A stretch of DNA of 64,000 bases from NCBI GenBank assembly GCA_023101725.1, contig JALJCO010013652.1, positions 214,501 to 278,500 of the forward strand, written 5' to 3'. Shown in pieces: positions 35,508-47,628 of this stretch. The notes beneath the pieces are model-generated. The model saw only the letters and a list, made by a program, of their open reading frames with translations. It ran no database searches and was not told the origin of the DNA. This DNA is from Atherinomorus stipes (taxonomy: Eukaryota > Chordata > Actinopteri > Atheriniformes > Atherinidae). Both the position numbers and the translations under genes were made by a program. Within the stretch, counting starts at the first letter, position 1; every line of letters begins with the position of its first letter.

Positions 35508-36148
35508 CTGAGGAAAAAATGAATGAATGTGTGTTTTATCCACAAAAATAATTTTTAAAAGGAAAATACGCATGTGTGTATGGCCATGCATGCGTATGCC
35601 TGTGTGTACGTGTGTGCGTGACTTCGCAACATGTATTCATTCAGTCATTAGCATTCTTCCTAGCAGAAAGCTAGCCCGGAAAAAAAACAATCTACACGAG
35701 ACTTGCCACTAGTTCTTCGACGCATTGCATTTGTAAATATCACGACTTACATCCTACAGATAATACCACAATCGTTGGGTGATATTTTTATATATATAAA
35801 AAAAGGTTTTCTTACCATTCTCTCGTTCTCTCATCTGTTTCTGTTTCTCCTTTGTGTATTGCCATTTAAAGTAAAGTTTTGTTTGAAAAAAAAAAAACTA
35901 ATACACTACACGAAGAAGAAACTTCCGCTTGGGACTTCTTCTTCTCTCTATTTTACGGCAGTTTCCGCTTGAGACTTCCGGCGTAGATTGGATATGTGGC
36001 GGCGCCCGTGTTGGCCATCGTAACTGCAGTTGGGTCCCTCTCGAGTCCCCAAACGGACTGAGACTCGCGGACTATGCTTTCTGAATGCACTCTAACAGAA
36101 ACCATCTACAGATGCGGGCATGAAAAAGTTCCACCTTTTTCTGCCAGA

Positions 36149-36184
36149 AGTGGTGCAGTAATAGTGCACTATTACTGCACCACT
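36149..36184. repeat. Perfect 36-bp palindrome
   Basis: The 18-mer AGTGGTGCAGTAATAGTG at 36149-36166 is followed directly by its exact reverse complement, with no loop. It lies between the right arm of the inner element and the transposase remnant. Confidence 0.97.
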
Positions 36185-36415
36185 GGCTGAATGATTTGTC
36201 CTCCGAATACGTCATCACGCACGGTGTCCAAACTTGGCGCGTGGAAACTTCCTTGTTCCGGGCGTTCATTTATGCACTGAAATTGTTTCCCCTGGGCACA
36301 CAGGCGTTTCTCTGTGCGATTGACTTAGCAGACAAGTCGCTGGAAAGTGTCTGGCAGTCGGCAGAAAGGGGAACTTTTTTATGCTGTAGTCCAGACTGTT
36401 AGAAACTTCCTACGC

Positions 36416-36833
36416 CAATATGAATCAATGAAGCACCTGTTTGACTCACCTGTATATAAATCGTCACCCAGCAATCAGTCTGCACGCCTGGATGGAGGAA
36501 GGCAGATAAGAGTGAGAGGAAGAGGGCTCTGTGTGCGAGGTGGAGGTGAAGTAGGAAGGGCTCAAATTTCAGATGAAATTCAGGCAGCAGTCCAAACTGT
36601 TCTGAACAGAAACCCTGTTGTATCCGTTGTCAGAGGGTTTCGACAGGAGAACAGATAATGTTGCTGTACAGTAGATACAGAAATATCTTCACTGATACAC
36701 TTTACTGAATGCAATGCCTGCAGCTGCCCAAGAAATTGGTGCAGAGAAGTATCAAGCTTTCATAAGGCATGCAAGAAAATTCTTCCCTCGGTGCATTGCA
36801 AGAGGCCCACAACCTCAAGACAGAGGAGATTGA
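36416..36833 (+). pseudogene. IS630/Tc1-like DDE transposase, N- and C-terminal remnants only
   Basis: The first piece (in frame to the TAA at 36656-36658) has an Arg/Gly-rich head (IRVRGRGLCVRGGGEVGRA) and ISDEIQAAVQTVLNRNP...VVRGFRQENR, a helix-turn-helix region I associate with fish IS630-type transposases. After the stop, 36726-36833 reads AAQ-less EIGAEKYQAFIRHARKFFPRC, the typical C-terminal end, then TGA. The whole catalytic middle is missing, so this is an internal-deletion derivative. Identification of the two ends is from family memory. Confidence 0.6.
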
Positions 36834-37419
36834 TTACCGAAAAAGTGGTTTGTATTTTGGTTTACATGCATTTTCTGTAATTCAGTATTTCAGTTTTCAG
36901 CAGTTTTTTTTCAGTTTGAAAGTGTCATGGAATAAATAAAAATGGCATTAAAGCATTTCTTATTTTGGATGTAATTTTTTGCAAGAAGGCAAATTTGACA
37001 CAGCCTATGTAGAAAGACAACAAATGGCTCTGGCAATAAGCAATAATGTCAAACAACGGAGCACTGATTCACACCCAGGCGTGTTTTGTGTTCTGTTGTC
37101 TACTGTGTAGTGATTGACTAAAAGAGTTCATATACTTGTTAACAGGTTGTGCTGCTTGAAGGCAAAATTAGCTTTTGTTGCATATTTTAAATGTTTTGGC
37201 ATGGTTTGAGTCTTTTGCCAATGCAGTGTGTTATTTTGACCTTGAGGCCGCTGTTTAGGCCTGCGTGTTAACCAGGGGTGCAGATAGGATTTTTGAACTG
37301 GGGGGACCAGCTGTCAGCAAATGATTTCACCTCAATAAGTTATCTTTGCGTAATTTGGACTTTAACCAGGGTCACAATCTCACATACCACTTCCAGGCTC
37401 TCACATACAGTCCAATCAC

Positions 37420-37592
37420 TCTTTAAAAAAAAAAAGGCACGCCATCCCCAGGCAGGGGGGAGGAAGAAAGGAGAGGAAAGGGGGGGGGGAGGCAAATAGG
37501 AGCCCCGGGAGAAACAAAAACCCCGGCCCGGAAACAAAAAAAAAAAAAAAAATAAAAAAAAAAAAAAAAAAAAAAAAAATAAAAAAATTACC
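37420..37592. repeat. Low-complexity block of A and G homopolymers
   Basis: Consecutive runs of A (11), G (6 and 9), C/G text, then about 17 and 26 A interrupted by single T. It cuts into the left arm of the fold-back copy that follows. It may be real or an assembly or consensus error. Confidence 0.9.
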
Positions 37593-37602
37593 CACACAAC
37601 CG

Positions 37603-37735
37603 ATTAATCCAGGTGTGTCTGACCATTTGCTGAGATCAGACACACCTGGATTAATCAGTTCATCCAATCATGAAAGACAGGAAACAAAGGTGCAGTACTA
37701 AGTTCAGGAAGTACTGGAGCTGTGCATAAAGCCTA
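37603..37735. repeat. Fold-back repeat, copy 2 (left arm truncated)
   Basis: 'gattaatccaggtgtgtctga' and its complement 'tcagacacacctggattaatc' flank a 14-bp spacer. The right arm continues as in the other copies (atgaaagacaggaaacaaagg..., gttcaggaagta). The left arm is cut by the low-complexity block. Confidence 0.85.
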
Positions 37736-38601
37736 CCTGTTCTGTTTTGATCTCAAAAAATGTTTTTGATTGCCCCTGACTATATTTTGCTCTCAAATCT
37801 CTTTTTTTGGTTTCAAATATATTCTATTTATTTGATTAAACGATAAAGAAACAAAATTATCTCCATAGATAACTGCAACAGGCACACATGCAGGCAGAAA
37901 TTTCTCTTTAGCACCCTGAGGTATGAACCTTGTGGTGTGTTCAAATGAAGATGGTGTGTGTCGGAAGTGGGAGCTCAGATCAACGTAATCGTACGGTGGA
38001 GAGCACCCAGCACTGTGCAGCCTTATACAACAGAACAACGAACTACTGTAAGCAGCAGACAGCATGCATTCTATGTCGGGTTGGTGAGATGAATCCGACT
38101 TTCTGAGCTGAAGATCCGATTTCACAGAGGATTAGGACTGCAATTCTGACTCGCAGTTAGGAAATTCCGACATTGGTGCATGACTTAAATGCACCATTAG
38201 TCGAAACACAAACACTGGGCTCTAAGTGTGCACTGCTATGACTTTAACTATCTGGCAATGTCTAGAAAAGTGTTTGTTTGTGTGGGATGGACCGGGTTAT
38301 ATTAGTTGTCTTAAGGGCCATTTATTATGCTCACTCACGTACGTAAATGGCGAAGTCCGTTTCATGCATTGCCTTGCGCGGCTGCCTTCATACTTCCTTG
38401 CATCTTCTGCATTGTCATGGTTCATAAATTACTTTGTCCGCTACCTGTCCCCGTGTCCCGGCGATGTGATGTCATAGAGTGTATTTTCGGACACAGCCTC
38501 TCCTGTGGAGCTCCAGCCATGTCTACAGATGCTCCTCTGTTTGTTTGGCATCTCCTTTCTCAGGTGCTTTTATTGGGCTATTGACTTTACGCCGGCTGCG
38601 A
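37736..38601. other. Gene-free interval
   Basis: No supported exon. The text near 37930-38150 contains inverted 'gtcggaagtgggagctcag' / 'ctttctgagctgaagatccga'-like pieces, perhaps part of a MITE, unresolved. Confidence 0.35.
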
Positions 38602-38826
38602 ATTTGCGAAACGCAGGATGGTAGGGGAAGGTCCCGCCTTTTTACGCCTCTGATTGGCTAGAAGGCCTCTCCCCACTTGGCTAGTTCACTTGGCCCTGAA
38701 GTGTCACCTCACTTAGAGCCAACCTAAACACTTCCCCTGCCTTTTTACCCTAAACCCAAGGGTCGAATTAGCCAAACAGAAACAAAAAAGGCACTACCTT
38801 CCCCTTCCATCCTGCGTTTTGCAAAG
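38602..38826. mobile_element. Short MITE with about 38-bp inverted termini
   Basis: The left arm (gcgaaacgcaggatgg..aggggaagg...gccttttt) and the right arm (aaaaaaggc..accttccccttccatcctgcg) are inverted with about five mismatches. Non-coding, 225 bp. Flanking duplication not resolved. Confidence 0.7.
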
Positions 38827-39427
38827 ACACGCCCCGGCGCGGCTGTTTTATATTGGTATTCTTCCGGTTCCTGTTCTTCTTCTCTGGTTTGTATCAGCTA
38901 CACAGCTCAACACTGACCCCGTGGTTTCCGGTGGTATTGCTCTGTCTTCTGCATAGAGCATAAAAGGACCTTTACCCAGGGAAAGTGGGGGGACAGATCA
39001 GCGTCATTAAAAAAAATGAGGGAGACACGTCCCCTCCGTCCCTAGTGCTATCTGCGCCCATGTCAATAAGGAAGTATGGCAGCCTCTTAGACGACAGGGT
39101 GTGTACTGAAACAGACCAGGTAGACAGAAAAAGCCAGGAAGCCAGATTTAAATAATAAGTTTGTCAGTAAAAAATGGTGAATATACCAAATTTTAAGTAA
39201 AATAACATTCAGACTATGGCCTTCATTTACTTAACTTGCTTGATGTGGTTCTGTGTTCAGTTGTTCACATAAAAGTTTTATTAAAATATTAAACATGACC
39301 ATATTTTTTTATGAAAATGTACAAAATTTGATCTCTTATGATAAAAAAAAACCCCACTTACCAAAAAACACATTTATAATTTGCCAAATTAGACTAAAAT
39401 AAAAGCTCTGAGTGATACAAATGAGTT

Positions 39428-39945
39428 ATGGTGCGTTCCGGTTGTGTCGGGATTCCGAGCAGACACAAACTGGTGACGTCATTACCAGGTATTTTGCGTT
39501 CCAGTTGCACCAACTTGGGAAAAAATAGAAATCTCCTAAACAGCCTATTTGTGAGCTAGAACAGCTTGAAAATAACACATTTCTAGCTAGAAAAATAACA
39601 GATGTTATAACAATGTTACCATGACAACAGCTAATTTCAGTGTGTGTGTTTAATAAACAACACATAATCACACTGCGTCTTAAAGAAAAAAAGAACGCCG
39701 TGAGGCCGTTAAATTCAATATTCAATTCAATTCGGTGCTGTTTACACTTGAAAATTATGATCAGAAAATCTCTTATATAAAAGTTTAATAAACAACAATT
39801 TTACTGGACGCCGCCATCTTTAAATCTACAATCTCGGGGTCCTCTGCAAATTACAAGCTTGTATCTCGGAAAAACGAGTTCATCACGTCACTTCCTTGGA
39901 AAATTACCTCGGAAAAAGAGTTCAGAGACAACTGGAACGCATGAT
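39428..39945. mobile_element. MITE with inverted 'TGCGTTCC' termini
   Basis: Left end ATGGTGCGTTCCGGTTGT and right end ACAACTGGAACGCATGAT are inverted with three mismatches. A subterminal repeat of the left end (tttgcgttccagttgcacc) appears at about 39493-39511. Non-coding. Confidence 0.55.
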
Positions 39946-40672
39946 TATTCGTGAGCCGAGAAAACTGACTGTTTTAAGGGAAGCCAGTCTCAAGAGCCAA
40001 ATCTTTGAAAAAAAAAAAAAAAAAAAAACTTCCCATAATCACACGTGTGATGGCTTCAAGGAGACAAGAGGCTACAGTAATTACATCATCTAGTGGTAGA
40101 TAGTGATATTGCATGGAATTGTGGTCTATCACTAAATGACCTCAGTTTTGTAAGTTACACATTAAAGGGCAGGTTTTCTTTTGTTAAAGATTCCAGGCAT
40201 TTTCTTATCTTTTTCTTCAAAATTTATATTGAACATCATCTTAAAAACATTTACTAAGAACATTACTTGCAGCCTTCAATAGTAAAATGGCACATCTTTT
40301 TCTTCCCCATTCTCATTCACAAAATCTCATAGAAACATACTTCCCTCTCATCTTCTTGTTCTTCCTGGTAAATTTGATTTCTTCACATGGTGATTCCAAA
40401 TTTTCTTGATAAGATGAGGAATTGCAAACTCCCTCTTTGGTTGAAACAGCTTCTTTATCTTGGTCAATAATTTAGGAAAAAGTTTTGCATAGCTGGAGAC
40501 CACAGTCAGTCAAAAAAAAAAAAAAAAAGTTCTTATTACAACAAGGTGGTGTCTTACTGCACATGATGGCTCCTTTAAAACAGGGAACATAGAAAAGGTT
40601 TTAGAGCACACTGGAGTTCTTTAATTGGGTGTATTAATTCAGTTTAATTAATACATCATCCTTCTAATCTAT
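39946..40672. other. Gene-free interval
   Basis: AT-rich, with poly-A runs at 40009-40027 and 40510-40527. Nothing else supported. Confidence 0.45.
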
Positions 40673-41278
40673 TGTTACGTCCCAGCTCTGCTAGGGGTTG
40701 GGGACGCAAACAAAAGACTGGTTTCAGGTGGAGTAAAGATGTTTTATTGTTCATGAAGTAATTAAGGCATAAGCAAAACCTGGAAACCTGTAAACTGAAA
40801 AGGAGATGGGGTTAGCGATGCTGCTCAAAGGAACAAATAAAAAGACAGACAAAGCCTAACACTGAAAAGGAAAACCACAAATAACCTAGTTTATGAACGA
40901 GCAGCACCATAAGCTAAAACCTGTAACCAAAACTTAACTACAACAAAACAAGGCCTAGCTATCCCAACTCCAAACTATCAGTGCAAATTACAAACAAAGA
41001 AAAGGGGATCCAGCAATTAAACCATTAACTAAACAAAAACACCTGGAACTCAAAACTAAAGAAGACAAAGTTACCCAGTTACCCATTGACTGAGGGTTTG
41101 CTGGGTTCTTTTGTAGCTGTGGGGAAGCAGCTCCAGGTGTGTCCAATGAGTCGTTAGATGAGGGAGGGAGGAGATTGTGATGGTGTGGTGCCAGGCCAAT
41201 CTGACAGGTAGGGTGAAGCAGGAGGATTTGCATGTAAAAATGAAAGACAAGGGGTTGATAACCAGGTGGCCTTAACAA
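40673..41278 (-). mobile_element. Candidate solo LTR, minus orientation
   Basis: Read on the minus strand it starts TGTTAAGGCCACC and ends GGGACGTAACA (TGTTA...TAACA). AATAAAACATC (plus 40738-40748 region, gatgttttatt) lies 65 bp before the end as a poly(A) signal. Size 606 bp. The flanking tetramers (ctat / atat) agree only in part, so the target duplication is uncertain. No coding part. Confidence 0.55.
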
Positions 41279-43559
41279 TATCCTATTCTGATCTTTGATC
41301 TAAATTCATCTGCCCTTATTAATAGTATTTAAATAGTAGTTGGTAGTCAGAGAAAAGTAGGCTTTTGGGCTCCTGGAGGTCTTGGGCCCAGTGGTGGTTT
41401 TCCATTTTTGTCCTTTTCATAGCCTTGCAGCCTATGAGACATCTGGATGTTGACATACTTGTAAAACTTGAGCAAATTTCATCTCTCCCAGTGGACGTTT
41501 GTCATGATGGATAGATTGTGAAATATCTTAATACGTCATCAACCACTTCAGACCCTCATGGTGGTCTACAGGCCCCGATTTGTACCATGTAAACCACAAT
41601 ACTGAGGAACTTTAAGTACTCTCATCCTTTTATTTCTTGTTTGCCTCAATAAAAGGCAAAAGTGCATGCAACAAAAACAATCGCAGCTGCCTTCACACCA
41701 CAGCTACTCACGTGTCAGTTTTATCTTGTCATCTTTTTTTGATCAGAGTTGACGCAACACTTGTGCCGAAAAACTCTGTAAAAGACCAATTTTTTAAAAT
41801 GACTATTTGTTAAACTTCAAAAGCACAAAACAACTTCTCCATTTCTTCTTTTTTTAATCGAATATGCTTGCGTACTTTTGGGGATGATAGGTCGGATTCT
41901 CTACTTTCAGTTCATTTTCTTAAAGCTTTGAGCAACTTTTCCTCTTGTTTTGTAACACAACAAACCAAACCTTTAACGTTGCGCAAACTGCATGATTTTC
42001 ACTCTGACCATCGTTTCTTAATGATCAAAAGCTGAATGTGGAGGGGCTTTCTCTTGGAAAGCTGTCCTTTCAGCACTTATAACTCAATAATCTCTCACAG
42101 TTACTGATTTCACTTCAGTCATTTTTGTCCTTCATGATGAAATTCTGATCATTTAGATTTCAGATATAAGTTGTAGTTTTACTGAATAACCCTCAAATGA
42201 GTCAGTGGGTTCAGCTAAGGACACATATTTTAGTGATGGCGTAGCCAGAGGGGAAATGGAGGCAAATTCTAGTCCAAACAAATGTCGACAGAACAATGAA
42301 ACAGACTGTGATAGGAAACAGTTTCCCACAGTTGTCCTCATTTAACACAAAAAGAGTGAAGAGAGAGTTATGATTCAGATCAACGGTGTGAAAGTCACAA
42401 CTCAGATAATGTTGAAGTCATCCTGAGATATTGCCTGAAGACTTGGAGTTCCTCTGACTCAGTTTGAAAAAAAAAAAATCATGTTATGGCTGTGAAGTTA
42501 GACCCCACCTGTAGATACAGCGCTGCCTGCCTGAAAACTGATGTACCCTACATTTGTTTTACAAGAATCAATCACGTAAGCTTGTTGGATCTTGTTCCAG
42601 CTGGGCATCTTGACTATTTTAGAGATGACAGATAGTGGCTTCAGGAATTAAATGCTGCTGAGTGCAAACTTGTGTAGGAAAAAAACCCATAAACTGTTCA
42701 TGCACTAATAAATAAGAATAAAGGTCCATAGTTAGAAGCTCAGTCCAAACGTTCATCCTATCATGATTTGTTATAAATGTGAAACTCTTCTCACATTAAC
42801 ACAAGAATGGAAACCTGAAGCTGGTGAACAAGAGATGCATACAGAAAAGAGATGCATAAATTTTCATTCAGTCCTCTGAGAAACCAATAACTTGTATTTC
42901 TTGGTCATTTCATGATAATTCAAGTCATTGGATTTGTCAAAATACACAAGAACGTACTTCAATGACATAAAGTTCATACCAAATACTATTTGGAAATTTT
43001 ATTTTAGAGTCACTGAGAAACATTTTAAGCATTTTATGTTTTCCAACCTCACGCATTAGTCATTACTGACTAGTTATAAGAAGCTTTGTTTTTGTGTATC
43101 TATAGCTGGACTGTTGTGGATCACATGACACTAATAAGGTGGCTTTTCAATACACCGTACAAAGATCCAGGTTTCTGACCTCCTCAGTATGTCATGCAAG
43201 CTGAACTTTCAAAGGCATGGCAGCCATGTTGAGCATGATACTGAATACATAAAGTCTAAAAACTACATTACCTTGTTCATTAAAGTTTAATTCAATGAGC
43301 CATCGACTATCAGAGGATTGTCTTGCAGAGGGTGCAGCCTAAATGCAAATGAATGTTGTACCATAGATAGATAGAGCAGTCATAACGGATCACATGTTCA
43401 ATAGCATGATGAAGCTTGTTTCTTTAGCCCCTCGCCTTTTCCACCATCACTCGGTAAAGCAGCTACCTGTTTACACTCAGTGCTGTTTACGTTTCACACC
43501 CATAAACCGTTAATAGAGAGGGACGAACCTTCTGCTTACATGACCCGTTGGTTTATGAA
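41279..43559. other. Gene-free interval
   Basis: AT-rich non-coding sequence, no supported exon, no clear repeat boundaries. Confidence 0.45.
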
Positions 43560-44172
43560 GAGCTAAAAGCGAAGCCAGTTGGGCGTGTCCCACCGCCACC
43601 ATCTTGCCGTATCACGTGTGTTGTCACTCCCAGAAAATACTAAAATGGGCAAAGGTAAGGCCGCTCCGAGCCGCCGGGTAAATGATTGACAGCTGACGTA
43701 CTCTGGGCATACTCTGGGTGACGTACTCTAAATGCTAACCGAGCTAACTCAAAACTAACATGAGCTAACGAAGATTAGCCCCTAAGGGGCGGGGTAAAGG
43801 TAAGACACGCTTAGACTTGCTATTATCTGACTAAAAACTGCCGTTGTGCGACTCTGTTACAAACTGAGACCTTACTGAGAGCAAACATGGAGCTAACTAG
43901 GAGCCACCGGTCGGCAGGCCGGGCTTCTGGTCTGATAATTTCTGTAATTTCAAGATCAAATAACATCTAAATGGATGAGTTATAAAAAAAATTCACCCCC
44001 TCACAGTCGACATGAAGGTAAACTTGACCTATTAAACCTAAAATGATTTTTTGAACCAGGCTGTAAACATGTTTATTTCTACTGTGAAGTTGGCGTTTTT
44101 AACATGGGAGTCTGTGGGGATTTGCTCTGTTTTGCAGCCAGCCCCCAGCAGATCAAGGGAGAACTATAAAAA
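43560..44172 (+). repeat. Dispersed repeat copy 2 (pair with 28800-29430)
   Basis: Same order of blocks as the first copy, in the same orientation, 14.8 kb away. An indel near 43701-43726 repeats 'gtactctgggc'. No ORF. Confidence 0.8.
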
Positions 44173-47100
44173 ATGACTTCTTCAGGGTAGCTTCATAGTC
44201 GGCCACCAGAGGTTGCCGCTTGTTCACACCACTCATATTTACATCATCTCATGACTCATTAAAATGCACCAATATGGACACATAGACAGAAAGGTGGACT
44301 TTGATAAAAGAACAAAATAAATAAAGAGCAGAAAAAATAAAAATGATGCTCATCCTTAGTACCTGGTTAAAGTTCTTCTTCTCTTCTGTGTTTTGCAAAA
44401 GTTGCTTTTTTTTTATACTGTTCTTAAAACTCGGTCATGCTTGGAAACTGATTTATTATTCACCTAATTCCACAACTGCACGCCACAGACACACTGAACC
44501 TTTTTACTGTTTTTGCACGTTTGAAGTTAAACATTGTCTTTTTTGACAAAGTTTCAAAAATCTTATCAGGCATCATTTTTTTGTTGTTTTTTGTTGTTTT
44601 ATACAATTGTTTTATGAGATGTGAAAATGAACCTGGTCTATGAATTCTACACTGTATGTTTGACTTCAAAAAGAGTGGTGTTGTATGGTCTAAGTCTTAT
44701 CAACTATTCTTATGGCCCTTTTCTTGCAGTGGATATTGAAGATAATGAACATTTATAGATGTTCCAACTCAAACTTTTGCGCAGTCATTTAAATATGGAG
44801 AAGCCAGTGATGAAGGATGCCGCTCTCTGGAAAGTTTTCCAGAAATTAAGTACTTGTCTAAACTTTTCTCTGTGGTGTTCAAAACTTTTTTCAAACTGTG
44901 ACTTATTTGCACAATGTCACTTTAACTTGGTTGCTGAGTCATGCAGAGCAGCTGAAGAGTGAGATGGTGAAAATAAAATCATAAGATTGAGTTAATCAGT
45001 ATCTGTGAAAATGAAAAATGTTTAATCCCAATGGGAAAATACAATTATCTATGATAAACCAGTTACTACAAAAATAGTATTTAAACTTGGTTTTATTGCA
45101 AAATCATTAGCAATTTTTTTTTTTTAATCATATTATTTTCAGGGGTTGGAGATCTTGGAAAAACCATTTGAGTAAGCTAAAATTTGGATCTGATCTACAA
45201 GAAGGTTAACATAAATTGTGTAATTTCTCAGTCTGAGTTGAGAAGAAAAGAGTAGATCTTATTTTATAGTAACAAGCAAACAAACAACCCCCCTAAAAAA
45301 CATGGGGTGAATAATGCATCATATGTATGTCAAAATATCATTATAACTATAAAATATTTTAATAGTATTGAATTAAAGAGTAAATTGACAAATGAGAAAA
45401 TTGTAAAAAATAAAACAACATTTTGTAAAGAGTAAAACTAAAGGAGATATTCTACATATAAAAAAATTGAAGGTCACAAAAAAAATTAAATAATGTTGTA
45501 TTAAAAGCCCCGGGAACAGCTGTTAAGTAAAAAAAAAAATCCTCTTTTGTTTGTGTGTGTGTGTTTTTTTTTTAAGAAACACAAATAAAACCTAAAAGAA
45601 GATAAAACATGGAGATGATCTCTGCTGTGGGTCCGATTTTAAGGATTCATATTTAAAAACTATTTGAACTTTAGGATTTAATAAGGTAGAAGTGTACTTA
45701 ACATAACTTCTCACATGAATTTTCTCAAGGGAATTTGTGACATAATGCAGGATTACTTGAGTTTACATTAGATTAGATTATGCATCTTCAGTTTTCTTCC
45801 ACCCAACCAAGTTGCATTGTACTCCTCTTTACCAGAGAGGATGTTCTCTGTAAAGGGAGATTAGGTATTTCACAATCAGCGCAACTGTGCTTTTATGATC
45901 TGCACAGATTTGGCAATAGTGAGGAGCTCAAGGCAACTCTTTCACTGCCAAATGCAATTACAAGCGAATACGAGCGTAGTTATTGAGAACATTTCTTGGC
46001 TCGACATCTTACTTTCACAGGTTAGGAAAGGTTGAACTGAGAGAAGCATCGTGCACGAATGACAAACAGGGATTTTACTTTCACTTTTAACAATAACATT
46101 CAATTTGTTTTTCCATTTCATACTTTAACATTCAACGACACAAAGAGATATGTCCACTTTCATTCAACTTAATATGAATTATTTGCCTTCAACTTTGCCT
46201 CTAAAACCAGTGCTGATAAAAGGCCCTTTTTGTAAACAGGAGCTGCAGACCAATGCTGAACTCTTTTAATCTTCATTCCAGTGTCAAACAGACATTAATA
46301 ATGGTATCCTCTCCCAGTGTTAGTCATGATTATGTCGACAGTTCTGCTGATTAGATATTTCACAAGATGAAGCAGCATCGAGTAAGAGCAGGCTTCCTAG
46401 ATAAACAGTGAATCAGAACCTTTTTGGCACCTGTTGGGATTTCGATGATATCTTATTGCTGGCTCTTAATGTGTGCACATACATGTGTCAACAAGCAGTG
46501 GATTGATTCAAAGGTTCAATGCATTTGTGAAATCTACAATAAAAAAGCAGGTGTATGCAGACACTGGGAGAACTGGCAATAAACTGTGAGTTGACAGTAA
46601 CACGGAGAGAAAGGCACACTGGTGAACCCTCGAGGCCAAAAGCACAAGCGAGAAGCAAAAAGCTGAAAAAAGAGAAAGAACAAGTTAAGTTTCACTTCAC
46701 ATCTAGGACAGCTAATTCTCTGAAAGCGGTTCCAAACTAAGAACTGGCCAAAGACTCAAGGTTTTTTTTTATCTCTGGTCTGATATAAAGCAGCAACAGA
46801 CTTCTTCCTGTAATCACACACCTGCTGGAAAAGAGAAACTCAGACAATGTCCAAATAAGGAAATTGTTTACCATCTTTAATTCATAAAGATTTTTGATGA
46901 ATGAATCTGCCCTGAGTCATTGCTTTAATTATTAATACAAAATGGGATGAAGTTCAAGCCGGGATTTATGAAAAATGAATCCACACATTCCCATAAGCAA
47001 AAGAATGCCATTTATCATACAGACAGTCACAGAATTAGATTAAAGTTGTGCAAAACTTAAAGCAAAGTATGCATCCCAGATGTTTCTCATTCATGTGTCA

Positions 47101-47628
47101 TTTACAACCATTTAATACAAATTCAGATCATCATGTAAAATATCTTTGGATGAAGACATTTCAGGCACCTGTTGAGTCAAACTTACAAAAATCTTTCAAA
47201 CTGGTATTTTATCAGGTCCAAGTTTTGCATTACTGATCATCTTTTTACACTCTGGACATTTTTTTCTCACACTTACATCTCCATTGGACCAAGAGCGTGT
47301 TCAGCGTCTCTGTCACCGGGATTAGCCGTGGCCTTGGATTACCTCAGAAGCTTTATGGACTGACTAAGCAGGATTGGAAGATGTTGATAGCCATTTAAGG
47401 TTTAATAATATTTTGCGTCAATAAGCTCGCTGCTGGTGATGTAATCAGAACAGAAAGTTAGAGCTACTTAAGAGTCCTCATCCTCCATGTGTCTGCCATT
47501 TCGACTCATGTGATGATGATGTTGCATTAATTAAAGGCGACCGAACGGATGCCTGTCAGCAAATGGGCACATAAGCACTTGAAGTGACCGTGTCGTCACT
47601 ACTGTTGCAGTCCAGTGAGGGTGTTTCT
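44173..47628. other. Gene-free interval downstream of the kinase gene
   Basis: AT-rich. No supported exon, and the short frames lack domains. The part just below 47629 is presumably kinase 3' UTR, but I could not pick a convincing poly(A) signal. Sequences at 45790-45980 and 46240-46460 are more complex and less repeat-like than the surroundings. Confidence 0.4.

Larger units (their letters stand above)
32340..36095 (-). mobile_element. Inner inverted-repeat unit carrying a zinc-finger gene
   Basis: About 85-100 bases near 32405-32512 are inverted at about 35950-36070. They share 'ggcgccgcc', 'ccggaagtctcaagcggaa' and a 'gagtcccc' block. The arms contain ETS-type motifs and a CpG-rich 'atggc' stretch, and the minus-strand gene starts just inside the right arm. 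This suggests a mobile element with its promoter in the inverted repeat. Exact ends and target duplication were not resolved. Confidence 0.5.
31274..37272. mobile_element. 6 kb element with long (about 355 bp) terminal inverted repeats, IS630/Tc1-like remnant, with nested element
   Basis: The left arm (31274-about 31628) and right arm (about 36911-37272) are inverted copies. Examples: 'gcaggcctaaacagcg' versus 'cgctgtttaggcctgc'; 'aataacacactgcattggc' versus 'gccaatgcagtgtgttatt'; 'cactttcaaactga' versus 'tcagtttgaaagtg'. Both ends lie in GTTAAC, so either a TA or a TTAA duplication is possible. The right inner part encodes pieces of a DDE transposase (see 36416-36833). The interior is occupied by a second inverted-repeat unit at about 32340-36095. 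Confidence 0.8.

Noticed and set aside
40988..41278. 96-codon minus-strand frame
   Set aside because: Lies inside the candidate solo LTR and has no retroviral-type or other domain.
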